DNA of 13,938 nt, taken from assembly GCA_046543175.1 (NCBI GenBank), contig JBKGZY010000056.1, positions 1-13,938 of the forward strand, written 5' to 3'. This stretch comes from Dichotomicrobium sp046543175 (GTDB taxonomy: Bacteria > Pseudomonadota > Alphaproteobacteria > Rhizobiales > Rhodomicrobiaceae). Positions within the stretch are counted from its first letter, which is position 1, and every line of letters starts with the position of its first letter. Below, piece by piece: positions 13,898 to 13,938 of this stretch. Both the position numbers and the translations under genes were made by a program. Under the pieces are notes generated by a model, which was not told where the DNA came from, did not search any database, and saw only the letters and a program-made list of their open reading frames with translations.

Positions 13898-13938
13898 GCC
13901 GGGTTTGCGAAAAACCGGTTTCCACTTTTTCGCCCGGC
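13898..13938. repeat. Stem-loop with CCGGTTTCCACTTTTTCGC, right unit of the element (cut by window end)
   Basis: GCGAAAAA at 13907-13914 pairs perfectly with TTTTTCGC at 13926-13933. GCCGG (13898-13902) pairs with CCGGC (13934-13938), with a 4-nt bulge on the left arm. The loop CCGGTTTCCAC plus the T-run is a motif I recognise from very common intergenic repeats of Hyphomicrobiales such as Bradyrhizobium and Sinorhizobium. The element may continue past the window. Confidence 0.6.

Overview
The window is about 13.9 kb of high-GC chromosomal DNA that reads as an alphaproteobacterium, probably of the Hyphomicrobiales/Rhodospirillales type. The evidence is the gene content and order: a PetP/PetR-like pair divergent from a branched-chain aminotransferase gene, pgsA-moaD-moaE, an ELM1-family protein, trxB followed by a LysR gene, and a CarD/CdnL regulator. 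The intergenic repeats point the same way, with GTCATGGCGAGC-type palindromes and a CCGGTTTCCACTTTTTCGC stem-loop. Nearly all of the DNA is ordinary core-genome sequence. I see no transposase, phage gene, CRISPR array, tRNA or rRNA.

Left part (1-5938, all genes on the minus strand): reading from right to left there is a MarR-type regulator (petP-like), an OmpR-type response regulator (petR-like), a membrane histidine kinase and an alpha/beta hydrolase. These are joined by a 4-bp overlap, a 20-bp overlap and a 15-bp gap and look like one operon. A rhomboid intramembrane protease and the molybdenum cofactor gene moaB follow. A roughly 320-bp gap between rhomboid and moaB is filled with palindromic repeats. 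The 5679-5938 gap is a divergent control region. It holds two palindromes and a possible leaderless promoter in front of petP, and a strong ribosome binding site in front of ilvE.

Middle part (5939-8741): ilvE (plus strand) converges on a minus-strand operon pgsA-moaD-moaE, which makes a phospholipid synthase and both subunits of molybdopterin synthase. An Lrp/AsnC regulator lies upstream of pgsA on the same strand.

Right part (8853-13938, all genes on the plus strand): an ELM1-family protein, thioredoxin reductase trxB, a LysR regulator, a 469-bp gene-free stretch with predicted RNA hairpins, the RNA-polymerase-binding regulator CarD/CdnL, and a DUF2244 membrane protein. The window ends in two nested stem-loops that look like a dispersed repeat.

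I found no convincing undescribed multi-gene system. The points most worth a second look are a duplicated His-rich segment in the kinase N-terminus, the palindromes and possible leaderless start of petP, the structured lysR-carD gap, the Ala-Ala end of CarD, and the repeat elements.
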